Shown: one piece after another, positions 37,137-49,865 of the stretch
Layout: each line of letters opens with the position of its first letter
Numbering within the stretch: the first letter of the stretch is position 1
Source: Andrena cerasifolii
Taxonomy: Eukaryota; Arthropoda; Insecta; Hymenoptera; Andrenidae
Length of the DNA stretch: 64,000 bases
Assembly (NCBI RefSeq): GCF_050908995.1
Contig: NC_135126.1
Location: 6,882,001-6,946,000 of the forward strand
Reading direction: 5' to 3'
Position numbers and translations under genes: made by a program
Notes under the pieces: generated by a model
Told to the model about the DNA's origin: nothing
The model's input: the letters and a program-made list of their open reading frames with translations, nothing else
Database searches by the model: none

Positions 37137-38482
37137 GCCTCGTTGCCGATGTTTTCTACCGCGCGCGCGATTCAACGAATGCGATTTAATTAATTATCGA
37201 TGCTCGAAAGGAGACAGGGATACGCTGCCCGCCTGTTCGACGAGCATAGCGAACGCGCCAGTGAAAACGATATCTACGCAAATGCGGAGAACTTTTGCTA
37301 CGGTGCCCAGAGATTGAATATCGGCGCGATAGCCGTTGTTGGTGTTACGCGCAATAGGAAATTAACATCTCGAAACGTCGATGCTCGCAGGCGAATTTTA
37401 TCGTCGCCCGGCCGCTTGTTATCGCCGATTAAGCCTATTATCAGCCGCTATCGCGGCTCTAATCTCGCTACAAAGTACGCTGCTACATTCCGATTTCCCG
37501 ATCGTGCGTTCCTCTGCTGGTGACCGAATCGAAGTAACATTCGTTGGAACTTTTTCATAAATTCAAGATCCCCTTTGAGCACTGAAAGAATCGGCGTTCG
37601 GTAAACGCTGACATTGTTGCTCAAAGTGCCATTTTGGCACGCGCCGAGCATCGACCCTTCGATCTTTGGCAACAACAAATCCCGCAGGAAGTATTGACTC
37701 GACGGCTTCCGCTGATAATATTTTCGTTGTCGGGCCGAAGAATCCGGGGGAAAATATTGACGGTGTATTCGGGAATCGAGCGCCAGAAGGCACACAGGCT
37801 TTTCTGGCCCCCGGTTTTCGTAGCGAAGACGTTATTGTTGCTATTTATCAGCGTGGAAACGCATCGAGGCCGCCCACGACCACCGGCCCCGATAATTCCG
37901 CGAAAATCAAGCGCGCGAACTCCCGAGCCCCGTTGTTTTCGCGATGCGCAGGCGAGTTAGCGCGAGTCGCCTCGCTCGCGGCGCAGTACGGCCGATGTTT
38001 TCGACACGAGATGATGCTCTTCGGGCCAGTGGACGGCCATTTTTAAAAGGAAACCAAGGCTCTTTGGTAGCAGCGCTCTCTGTCACTTACGTAATCCGAA
38101 GTTAGCGCGCTCCGCGACGCGGCTGACTGAGGGAAGAGAGCGGAGAGAGCGCGCGAGAGTGGAAACGAGCGAGAGAGCCTCGCGTCCAAGAAGGTGACGA
38201 CGAATCGCGACAGAAGTTTCTCGATGATCAGCCGCGAAATTTTGCTTCCAAAAATCTCCCACCGCGCGCGGCTCGCCGACGTGAGTCACCTTTAGGGTCA
38301 TCTGATTCCCTTGTGACGTCACCCGCCAGCGATTTTGCGCGGTACAAAGCGGTAAAAGGCGAGCTTTATAGCGCTCGGACGATAAGTCACGGGAAAGGGA
38401 ATTCCCCGAGATGCACAACGAGTGTTGAATGAAAAGGGGCTTTCCAAATCGGAGAATTTAGTTGTGGAGCTATGATTGAAGG
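37137..38482. other. Intronic GC-rich stretch, no gene seen
   Basis: Overlapping chance frames of about 110-126 codons in several phases. A minus-strand GTAAGT near 38088-38093 matches a donor but has no recognisable coding stretch before it. Confidence 0.5.
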
Positions 38483-38484
38483 TA

Positions 38485-39168
38485 CGGGACACCGGGCAGA
38501 TTGAAGCGAAAAAAGTTTTCACAGTTTTTGCTCGAAAGTGTTTTCCTCAAATTTGCATGATTTACTACTTACATATGTGGCGAACTAATTGCGTGAAAGT
38601 ACGTGACAAAATCTTGGACACTTAGATATCTAGCTTCATCTTAAACAAATCTGAGCCTTTGTTACAATTTGCCCCACTCCGGGGTAAATTGTAACACATC
38701 TGTTTTACTTATTTAAATACAAATATGAACACAAATAAACATTTCTAAAATATATAAATGAAAACACGGATCATTATTAAACATTTGATATAGATGAGTT
38801 AAACAGTCATTGCTTATTCATCTGATTCTATCAAAATCTTCTTCTATCAAATTACTAAAATGCGTACACATTATAATAAACCAATGTGTACTGGTTCGTT
38901 TGCGACAAAGAAGCAAAAATTCAGACGGTTTCTAATGACGGTCAATTGAAATAAAAGTGCTAAGACAACATTTACTTACGTGCTCTAAATATTAAAATTC
39001 TAGGCTATAACCACAAAATGAATACTTAACGCTCGTTTGTGTCACTAAACCTGGCGGTGTTTATATCGTCAAGCAGCTCTCGCGTGCTGTGGGTTACCAG
39101 ATTTGTCGTTCAAAAGATTTTATTTATGTTACAATTTACCCCGTGTTACAACCTACCCCGGTCTCCCC
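38485..39168. mobile_element. TA-flanked MITE, GGGGAGACCGGGG family, 684 bp
   Basis: The right end on the opposite strand reads GGGGAGACCGGGGTAGGTTG and the left end CGGGACACCGGGCAGATTG, a diverged inverse. TA flanks both (38483-38484, 39169-39170). The 16-bp phrase GGGGTAAATTGTAACA at 38681 is matched perfectly in inverse at 39127-39142, which could be a subterminal repeat or the ends of a smaller element nested within. Same family as 9172-9586 by terminal sequence. AT-rich, no transposase. Confidence 0.75.
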
Positions 39169-39170
39169 TA

Positions 39171-40600
39171 CTACAGTGAAATACGAACGATAGGCCACAA
39201 AGAATGTCCGCATTTGCGGGGAATGTTTAATAAAGTATTTTTCACGTGGACAACATGTTATTCCGGCACCCACGTATGTAGGTCTTATAGGTTGGGACCG
39301 TGAATCATACGTTGGCACAGGCACGTTCTAGATTCGAAACGGCGCGTTGTTGTCGTCCCAAGTAAATGTGTTGCGTCGACGATGCGAATACGTTAGAAGC
39401 GAGACAGAGGGGTGGAAACATCCACGAAAATCCCTTGTTACGTGCCCGATCATCCTATCCAAAGGGAACGGTACTGACAGCAGGGAAAAGCGCGGCTAAA
39501 AATGTAACGCGATGGAGGGGAAAAAATGGCGGCACGTGGTACACAACGAAATCGAGATATCCGTCGACCAACGGTCCCGAACATGGCCGCCGTCGCGGTC
39601 GTTGGACGCCTTTTGCGCGCGGGCATATGTCGATAATTTTCTAGAATCGCCGATTCCAACGACTCCAAATGAAATCCCCTCGTAGAGGCGACCGACAACA
39701 GTTCTCCCGCTGAAAGTGACGTCTATATTTCCCCCGCGATCCGGTCACGAAAGCAGCCCCGATCACGAAGGCCCCGTCATACTTTCTCCAAAAGTGCTAT
39801 CGAGGAAAAAAAGCCGGGATGCACGTCGAGGCGAAAAAAGCTCGGTTAACACGCGATCGAGCGACTTTGCCCGAGCGTGGTTATCGTGGATCGTGACTCG
39901 TGACACGTAGCGATCGCTCGTCTCTGTTCTTGCCCCCGCCATGGGAAAACATGTACGTCTCACGTTCGCGGAGATTGGGTCGGAGCGCGACAGAGGAACG
40001 CGAGAAATCGTCCAAGGGTATAACGGAACTACGTCTGTAGGTGCGCGAGTTACTCACCGGGCGTGTTCAAGAGCGAAGGAGCCGACTGTTCGCGGCGGTA
40101 TCCAAAAATAATCCTGGGGAAAGGTTGCCACTGGAGCTGCGATCACCGGAACAACCGCCGGAAATGCCAGGGACCGAGATCGGGGTAACTGTTCGGCGAG
40201 GACTCGCCAATGGCGACGCGAGGTTGGCGCGGAAAAGCACTCTCATTCTTTTCGTGTATGTTTCGAGCGCACGAGGGAGGAGCGGCTAATCCAGAAGCGC
40301 ACGCTCCTGCTCGTGGGACACGCACACACGCGCGCACAGACACATACGCGGCGGTAAAAGGCACGCTGTACGTATATCGCACACTTATCCGTGTTGTAAC
40401 ACCCTTGGCCGATTGCGCGGCGGACGAACGAAAGGAACGATGCTGTGGGGCACCGACAACTATCGCGGGAAGAAGGCTGAGGCACGGCGCGAGGGGAGGC
40501 GAGCACGTAATAAACGCGACGGATTACACAGCGATCGCGACCAGTCTCCTTGACGCGACAACATTCTTTGTTTACTTGCACTGGTCCCGCGGACGGGCAG
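39171..40600. other. Intronic stretch, no gene seen
   Basis: GC-rich host DNA leading into the CpG/GA-rich zone to its right. No supported exon. Confidence 0.5.
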
Positions 40601-41700
40601 GCAAACACGGGCAGGAGTGGTAGGGCCAGCAGCACGCGCGGCGCTCGGCTCGTTTTCCTCGAAATTCGGCCCGAGAGGTCACGACACTCGTAATCCAATT
40701 TGTTTACATCGCATCCGTGTTCGCCGAGCGAAATATGCGCGACGACGGACGGGGAAACGGCGGGCCACGTCGGACGTGGAGCGACGATTCACGAAATGAC
40801 GACGACGTAGCGCGAGTGTGCACGAGACGATCGTCGACGAGAAACTGGCACCTTCCGGTCGAGACGAGGAGAGGGAGAGCCGAAGGAGCGAGACGGATAG
40901 ACGGAGATACACACAGTCACAGAGGAGGAACAGGCAGCAAACACGCGCGTACCAGTGGCGGCGGGAGCAGTGGCTAGCTGTGTGTGTGTGTGTGCGCGCG
41001 CGCGCGCGCGGGACGTTCGCTCGCTCGCTCGTGCACCGAGGGCGTGCGAGCGAGAGAGAACGAGGAAAAGCGAGAGAGGAAGAAGGGAAATCGCGACACT
41101 AGCGACCACGGGGGCGACTATCTTCTGCAAACGCTCTTTTGCCGCAAAAGCTCGCTATGCGCTGCGAACACGAGAGAAAAAAAAAGTACGCACCGATCCT
41201 CTGTGTACGAAACCCCCCTCTCAGCTCCACCTCCGTCGTCTCGCTCTCGTCGCTCCAATGCTTCCGCCTCTCGCACCCCTCTCGCAACTCCTTCTCTCTC
41301 GCTCTTTCGGGGATATCTCCAAGTGTGCGCACGTGCATGTACTCGTTACACGCGCGCGTGTGCGCGCACGAAGCTCGGTGTGCGTGCACACCGGCCAGAC
41401 AGAGAAACGTAGTGGAAGATGAACAGAGACAGGGAGAAGGGTTGACGATAGAGAGAGAAAGAGAGAGGGCACGGGGAGAAGCAAGGAGCGGAGAGCGAGA
41501 TAGAGGAGTGGGAGATTATCAAAATGGCCGCGCGCGCAACCTACTCTCCACCTCCTACTCCACCGCTACCGCCGCCTATTCCTACGATACTATTCCTCCT
41601 CTTCGGTCGACCGACACGCCGCCTCGCGCGGAAACCGCCAGGCGCATTGCCGCACGATCATAATAGCAATGGACTACCGTGACACTCGTAACGCCGCTGC
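40601..41700. promoter_or_regulatory. CpG- and GA-rich zone, possible alternative promoter or 5' UTR
   Basis: Dense CpG, GAGAGA-type runs, alternating TG/CG tract and CGCGTGTG/GCGCGC motifs give this block the same look as the presumed promoter at 60440-61600. On the plus strand the left part (40740-41100) is GA-rich and the part around 41210-41300 CT-rich. No donor, TATA element or start can be tied to it, and the strand is undecided. An intragenic promoter is one reading; a plain low-complexity zone is the other. Confidence 0.25.
40979..41010. repeat. (TG)8(CG)8 alternating purine-pyrimidine tract
   Basis: Eight TG followed directly by eight CG dinucleotides: 32 bp of strict pyrimidine-purine alternation, the sequence type most prone to left-handed Z-DNA (established biophysics). 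Function in this context is unknown. Confidence 0.93.
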
Positions 41701-41820
41701 CGCCTGCTCGAGTTCCTTACTTGTTTGCGGACGTCGTTCACCACTCGCAGGAAGCACCGCGGCGGCAAACCGGCGAGCAACGAGTGCGGAAAAATTCTCT
41801 ACTTCCCACGCACTCACCCG

Positions 41821-41838
41821 CCCCCCCCCCCCCCCCCC
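41821..41838. repeat. Poly-C run, 18 bp
   Basis: Eighteen consecutive C; such runs are assembly- and slippage-prone. Confidence 0.92.
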
Positions 41839-44800
41839 ACCCCGGAACAGTGCACGAACTAACGAACGCGCATTTCCACCGATTGATCAGGAATATCGCC
41901 CGAGGGATGTTTTATGTAATGTTTCGAACGGAGTCGGAATAATTTCGAAAATACCCCCTCGTTTCTTCCGCCCTGTCGGGCTCCCGGCTTCAATTTCATA
42001 CGAAACAAAACCAACCGTTCAGCCCTTCCTCGTATCGCGCACCGGTTCTGTACAGGTTGGTACGTCGAATAAACAAATAAATAATTGAAAGTCAGTTGCA
42101 ACAGAATGTCGGTGCACCAAACTGCATTACTGCATTTAAATCGCTTTGACATTCGGAACACGCGTTCCCGCGTTTCGCTAATTTCCGGACAAAGGGTTAC
42201 ATCGGCACGGTGGGTGAAGCCGTGCCAAGCCTGTTTTCGGAGGAAATTGGCATATTAATTTCCGATACGTTTCGCGACACAAAAGCCGCGCGCGAGCGCG
42301 CTGGAAAGCACCGACACCCCTGCGCCTCTATGGGGATTTTTATCGATGCGCATCGAAATCCCCTTTTAAATGTTCCACCCTCTTCCCCCGCCGCTCCGCC
42401 GGCGGGGACACGCGCCATCGGCGGGCTCCCCCGTTTAAAATAATATCCCGGAACCGAGGGATTTCGGATTTAATTTAATCCACCGCGATGACCGCTCCTT
42501 CCCCCGTGTAAATGGCGGGATAATCGCGGCCACCCCTTGCCCGGTATAATTAGAAGAAAAGAAGACCCGGGGCGCCGCGGAATCTGGGTTATCGCGGGGG
42601 AACCCATTCGGCGAATTGGCTCGCTTCTGTGATCGCTGGCGCGAACGGGGCACGGGCACGTACCGAAAACCATCAAACCTGGCGTCTGTCGATCACTCGG
42701 GCCAAATTGGCGTGTCGAGGAAATCCCAGAGGCTCCGCGATTCAACTAGACGTGTTACTGACAATCGAGGCCCGGTCCAGAGGCTGGTTGGATGCCGGGC
42801 CTGACCTACGACACGCTCGACCGTGTTGCACTAGCCGGAGAGGCACCGTTCCCGCTCGATCGGGGAAAAATCGGAAAGAAAACGAACGAGAGACAAGCTT
42901 GTTTGTCTTCTCCCAACCCCTCGTCGCTGTCTCCTCGCTCCTCTCCGACAGCCTCCTCCACTCGATCCACGGGATTTATTTACCCTCGACCGTCGTTTAC
43001 CGAATTATTCGGGCAAGTTAATACAGGCCACGAACGAGCCTCGCTTATTTCTATTATTCGCGGTTTACGGTAGTCCGGAGAACGATGGACCGTGAGTTCC
43101 AAGCCAACGCACATATTTTACTATATTATTTTCACCAGGAATTCCTAGAATATACTGCTGCAATGTACTTAGCAGACTTTCGATTAATAAACCACTAATC
43201 TATGCGAATGCAGGGAGACTCTCAATTATTTTGATCCCAAGACTTCTCTACCTATGTAATGATCCCTCAGACCGATCCAGCGATCTCTTGGGAGGTGCAT
43301 TGGGGAGGCGGGAATGCTGCTTTAACGATAGGCAAAAAAGCCGGTGCCAGACGTGAATTTCGTAGACGCCTCTTCAGGCTACACGAGAGACCTCGCGCCA
43401 CGGTTCGCGGGCGCGCTGAAATTCGAGTAAATGCAACGCGACGAGCCGTCGTCGCGGATGTCAGCGAAATCACGGCCCTCCGGAAAACGCAACTACGCGA
43501 AAGAGTCGTCGGCGGGTTCGCAGAAATCAGACTCGCGGAACCACGATGGAATGGAAACGATAGTGCATACGTATCGCGCTAGGCACGGATGCGAGGAACG
43601 TTTCATTGGAATAAATGGAATACCAAGAATACGTGGACGTTCGATAGGGTAGCTCGAACCGCGGACGAGAATAGAAGAGCGCGGACTGGCGGCCGTGTTT
43701 CTTTTTTATTTTCTTTCCTTCATCTTTTCTTTTTTTTTTCGAAAAATCACTTTTCCCCTCGACGTCACTTTCACTGGCGAATACGACCACCCATAACCGT
43801 TGTATCCCGCTATGCCACGGCTGGCTACCAACGATCGTCGCATTTCTTTCCGCTCGCCTATCTCGGGGGAGAGATTCGGGATAATAATAGCCCTCGAAAC
43901 CTAGATGTTAGTCAGTGGATTATTTTTACCTTCGCCTCGCCGGCGAAGCGACTCGGATTTTCTTCCGAGTCCGTGGCTGTATATTCCTTCGACGATCTCG
44001 CGGACCGACCTTGGGCTTAACTAGCTAATTAGACAGCGGATCTGATACAAGACTCTGTCTAACAACGTCCACGCTCTTCGCGCAACGTTTCCCACCCTTC
44101 AATTGAAATCAGCGGGGACGAAAACATTCGCGGTACGCCCGCTCGTTGGAACGAAAGGAGACTTTAATGTCGACGACGTAAAGAGCTCACAGCTACGCTC
44201 CGCCACTATCGCCGCGATATTTTTTATAATTAGACCGCGGGGTTGTAGTCTCGCCCGCCGGTTACCTGGATCGGCCTGCTTCCTAGGAACCGGGGAAACA
44301 ATCGGCGCGAAAGAGAGCAGATAGTGGGCGGGCTATAATTGCGGCAAGTTTACCAATTAGTTGGCGCAAGATATCCAGTGTCGAGGACGTTTCCGCGGCT
44401 CGAATGCAGTTCCCCGGTCCGGCCGAGGCGAAACAGGAGCGAGCGTTCGCGAGGTTGCGTTCCATTGGCCCAGATTACAGCGGACGTCTTCTCTTAAAAC
44501 TTGCTGGCTCTTTCTGCGGAGCCGCGAGAGAACGAGCCTCTAGCGCGGGTCCTTCTTACTTGTTATTCGCAAAGAACTCTTGTTAAACCCGGCGCTAAAA
44601 CGCGCGAAAGGTGGGGGACGTATCTTTGGCTAACTGTACTAAGTTCGGGGGATGAACGTACGAGATTCAAAGGGACAACGTAGGGTAACCACTTACGCGA
44701 GCGTAGATGGTCCCATGAGAACGGAGGATAAGAGTGGCACGCGGCAAAGGGAGCCAGCCACCGACAGCAGCCTTTTTTCGCGTCAGCCCATTTCCTGTCT

Positions 44801-47800
44801 GTTGCTATCCTTTTAGCCGAGGATATGAAATCTGCCGGTGACCTACTCTATAACTGCGCCCGTCCTTCTTCTGCCTTTTAAGCTGCAGTCGCTAAAGCGG
44901 CCACCGAAGGTGAAGCAAACGGAAGAGAATTTCATTCGCCAGCGTCGCAGTATCGAGCGAGAAAAGAGCATGAAATTCGGAATCGCCGGACAGCTGTTAT
45001 TCCACGTTGACTCGCGTTCGCTAACCGCGCGATACAAGGGTTGATATAGGCACTTTAAATCCCGACCTTCGGTCCCTGGTACTTACCGAGAACCTTTTGA
45101 AAATGTACAAGTAGCTTTTACAACGCCCCAGCAGCGCACCCTCTGTGGAAATTTCGGAGCGATAAGGAGAAGGGAAGCGCAAACAGTTCCGAAGCAGATC
45201 GCGCGGAATGTGCTGCGATTAAAAATGACTTTCACCGCGGTTAATAGTAAAGTTGAACGCGATAGGCGGACTCGAGCGGGGGGACAGGAATTTCCCTGGT
45301 ACCTTCTGTCGTCCCCGTCGTCGGCTTCCGTATCTTCTCCCGGTAAAGTAACATCGTACGAAGCAGCGTGGAAACAGCGATGGGAGAGGACAAAGAAACG
45401 GGGAGGAACGGGCTGGAACGCCAGTGAAGGGAAATTGTGTGCAGCTTCGCGGGGAGGCCAGAGAGATGAGGAACTTGTATCATCGGCGGAAAAAGGAAGA
45501 CCGCCGCGTTTGTCTCTGACAAATACGTGTAACGCGACCGACAAAGCGATCGTTTATCGACTGCAAACGAACGACCATTACATGTCGATCAATTCCTCGG
45601 CGCGTGTCCAACATCTTCGTGATTAATGCAAGTTTGACTATTGCAGGGAACTGTTATTGACTATTCGAGGAGCCTGTGAGAACTATGCGACAAACATAAT
45701 TAGGTAGCTACCCTTGGATCACGACTGCCACATTGAGAATCTATTTGCAACAATACATAATTCACGCCGCAAAGAACAACGAGATAATCCACGAGGAAGA
45801 GCCTCTCGGCCCGACAGCTGTTAAAGGTGCGATACAACGACCGACAGACTTATTTCAGAACCTCCCTTGGAAAACGCGACGAAAACAGATTGCCGGTAAC
45901 TCGACAAGCCTCGGCTAGCCCTCGGGCTCTGGTTTCACACCGCCGGTGAGCTTCCTTCGTAGGCTACTTGTAGCTGATAGCCGCGTTATCGCGCTATCAG
46001 GGCACGCACCTAGCGGCGCGTAACGCGTTATCGGCTGGACATCATTCTCGCGGCTCGAGCTGCTTTTATGGCTAAACGGACACGTATCGCCAACACGTGC
46101 CACGAGTGCGTAGCACACGGCTCTAACTCGCGCCAGCTGCGGAGAAGTTCGCTGCTCCTTCGCGAGTTTTTCGCGCGTCTACGCGATTACCGGGAGTACC
46201 GGGCACCGCGCCAATATACCGCGATCACGATCGCTAGACGACTTAAGCGTCCGCGGGCCAGCCAATCCTCGGCGCACAGTCGAAAGAGCTTATTGGGAGG
46301 CGAAGAATTTGGTAGTCGCGTTCTGAATGTGGGGTAATCTCGTCCAAGCGAGCAGAGCTAACCGAGACAGATAAACCAGGAGACAATAGTATCAAGCTCT
46401 ATGACTAATCGCGAGGGACAAAGAGAACTTGGACGGGAAAAACAGCTTCGTTTCCACTTAATTCCTTGAAACAGTGATTTACAGGGCGCAAGGGACAAGC
46501 GATAACATTTCCAAAGGACAAACACGGGCTGGCTCAGGGCAGCCTTTTTTTCTAAGTATGGTAAAACCACGCTGATTTTAAGCCGAAGAAAGAGAGAGGG
46601 GCAGAGAGTGAGTAGGGCTTCGAAGTCCAGGGGTGATTCAGGGTTCAAACGCTATCGTATAACGCGTTTGAGAACGACGGTGCAAATCCAGCCATCGGAG
46701 GTCCCTGAAAAAATTCCTACGGTCGTTGGAGCGAGATCTCAGCCCCTATTAAACGGAGATAAGGACTTATCTAATTGCTCGCGCAAGCGCAATTAAGGGA
46801 GCCGCATTAACCGGCTGGATTGAGCGTCTCGTTGAGAGTATCGTTAATTTCGACGAGCAAACAGGTTTCGATGCGGGCGATCGACTCGCGCGAGACAACG
46901 CATTTTTGCCCGCGAGCCTCGCCGCGCCGCGGCTTCCCTAGATGGTCAGCCACGTTAGGGCAGGCCCTAAACCGTTTTACTGCTCGCCTTTACTCCCCTG
47001 CACCGAGTCGATCGGGAAACTAAACTAGCCGCGATAAGTTTTCTACGGCCAAACTGTTGCGCCTCGCGGAGCCCGCCCCGTTTTTCGCCGGTTTCCCTCC
47101 CCCTGTTTCCACGGGACCCTTATTGCCAGCGGGCCGCCTCGGCGAGCCCCGATCGACTACGCCAGAAAGTAATTATGGATATGGAACGTGAATCGCGCGC
47201 GAGCCCCCTCCTCGCTGCTTGGGAAATAACTTGGAGACTGCGCTCTGAACGGCGTAACGAGAGCGAAAAGTGGGGAAAGGGAAGAAGGAATTCGTGAGCG
47301 GAGGCGATGATATTGTGGGCGACCTCGGCATCCAGCCGCGTGCCTCCGTTTCTTCTCGCCCTTCATTGTGTCTTTTCCATTACGCCGTTGCAACTCAAGT
47401 GCGCGTCAATTCGTCCACGAATCCTGCGAACGCCGCAGGCAGCTCTCCTGCGCTTACGCTCTGGACAAGCAGGAAAGGTCGCCGCTGCGCTACCTGTTCC
47501 AGGGGCAAGAGGTTCTTGTACCTCTTCGCAGGTAATCTATAAACAATGCGTCATCCAGTGGCAGCATTGTCGCCGGCGGGAAATTCCTTTCGTCCGGAAC
47601 GAGCGGAGCAATTAACCAGGATCGAGCACATTACGCGACGACGCGAGAGGAGGATTACGATGCTGAAAAGGAGGGACCACCCAATTTCGACTATAAAGGA
47701 CGTCGTTGAACGAGCAAGGCTTTCTCTCCTACCTGGCCCCGATGCAAGCCACTCTCCGTGAATCATCGTCGAAGCCAAAACGAACACCACCGACGGCCGG

Positions 47801-47918
47801 CCTTTCCGAAAAATTTCGTCGCGATATCATCTCGCTGCTTTGAATGAAGGAACCAGGCGGGCGGCAGGGCGTTCACCCTCTTTCATTCTGGGCCGCTTCT
47901 TACGTTCCCTCCGCCTCG

Positions 47919-47932
47919 CCCCCCCCCCCCCC
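47919..47932. repeat. Poly-C run, 14 bp
   Basis: Fourteen consecutive C on the plus strand. Confidence 0.9.
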
Positions 47933-49419
47933 GAGCCCTTTCGCTCGCGCGTCTTGTAACGTAATAACGCCAAGTACAAGGAGAACGAATTCATAAAACC
48001 GCCTTCCGCCGTGGAACCATGTAAACGCGCGTGCCCCTTTTTCTTTCTCCTCCTTTTTCTTTCTCTCGCGCGTCTACGCTCCTCGTAATTTCAAGCTCGC
48101 TGTTTAGAGCTCCAGATTTTATCGCCGACCGCGGAATATCTATTTACCGTACTCCCAAGTGCAACAACGATCGTCAAAAATTCACGGCCCCCAGCTGTAA
48201 AAGATCTCGCGATAAAAGGAACTATCTATACGTCGTGAATGCGTTCCCGTTTAATTTTCAGCAGGAAGCTTCAAACATTCTCCTGGAAATTCCCCTCGGA
48301 GCTGAACGATCCAACGGCGTACGTACGTCGAGTCGGTCCGCTACGATCAGCGAGGCGATTCGCTGGGAAAATCAACAGAGTCGTTCGCGGGCTTCGGAAA
48401 AATCGGGACGACTCGCGGCGATGCATCGAGAGTTTCGTATGAACGCGGAAGCGATCCGAGGAATCCGCTCGGTCCGCGCGGCGCCCAGTAATGAATGGCA
48501 TTTAATCGAATCCCTCGATCGCGTAATTAAATAAAATAATTGTATCGTAAACACGGGGGATCCCCGGCAACAGTTATGCAATTTCGTTCATTGATACGTC
48601 GAATGGATTAGCGCGACGCGGTGTGCGGGCGCAGTTTGATTTTAACGCGAGCGCACACCTATGCGCGCGAATGCGCCCCGACCAAAAGGGAAAGGGTGGG
48701 ATCGAGGGAGGAGGCGAGAGGAGCAGAGAGGACGGTATTAATACGGCGTATCGGAACTCATTAGCACGCGAAAACCCCGCGCCGCTCGAATCCCTTTCGC
48801 GGTACTCTTTAGCCCCCGTTGCTCGTCAATGACTTCGCTCCCGTTATTCCGCGCGCAAATGCGATTAATCCCGACAAAAAAGACCCAGCCACCAGATCAA
48901 CGAACGTTTTCGTTTGAAATTCTCCCGCGCCACCGTTGAAATCACCGAACGAAAACGCGGCCCGTTCATTTCGCGAGCTTGGAACGATCGATCCGCTCTC
49001 GCGCAATCTCGATCGGCAACGATGGAGACCCGAGATTCATTTTTCAGTCTGCAATGATGCGAATCCACCTGGATCGGTGTATTAACGTGCGCTCTCCTCC
49101 GGGCAAACGGGGGAAACAGCTCGATTTGATAAACGATTTCGTCATCCATCGTTTTTTGAGTCTGTCTTCGCGCGCGCACCCGAGGCACGCGGTGAAAAAT
49201 CTACGCGAATTTCCTCTTTAACCGCTACCGGGGGAGGCGCACCGATTCCGCGAGTACCTATCAATTGCACTCGGAATTAAACAGCCGGTCGGTCCAATTA
49301 AAACATTATGCATCGCGTCGCACGAGAGGCCCAGCCGTGGTACAAAAGGATAACGAGACTTGTCACGCCGCGAGTCTGCCGCCGGGGAAAAATCAGAGGG
49401 AAAACTCTCGTCGAACGCG

Positions 49420-49432
49420 CCCCCCCCCCCCC
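49420..49432. repeat. Poly-C run, 13 bp
   Basis: Thirteen consecutive C on the plus strand. Confidence 0.9.
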
Positions 49433-49865
49433 TGGGCTTTATGACGGCGCAGTCCGTCGACGGAGTCAAAGGAATCGGCGGACGCTGATTCAAAATAATC
49501 ATAGAGCTCCGGAGTTTCAAAGGGGCTCGATCGAAGATTGACCTAACCGTTATTAATGCCCGCGGGCGGTCGCTGGAGAAGACTTTCATTTTTTCGATGG
49601 CTACCTCCACGGTTGATACCCTCTGCCAGCGAATTTTCAGCTAAAAGAGTTGAAGCGGGAGCCAGGCCATAGGAAACGGAAGTCTACTCTCTCGGGGCGT
49701 GATATGGAAGATCGTGAACTTTCGGAGAAGCGGTCTTGCTTTAATTAATAACAATTTCCTAAGTACCTGAATGGTACTGTAACTATAAACAGAGCTTAAT
49801 CGACGAAGATGATTGGGACAAAATATTCCTAGCGTTTAGGGAACACGGCTGCTCGCACCTCGGTG

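Larger units (their letters stand above)
41701..49865. other. Long intronic stretch without genes or transposons seen
   Basis: Eight kilobases of GC-rich host DNA. The only sharp features are poly-C runs and one minus-strand GTAAGT near 45083, which ends a 153-codon frame of no recognisable family. I found no inverted-repeat ends, in contrast to the flanking regions. Confidence 0.5.
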
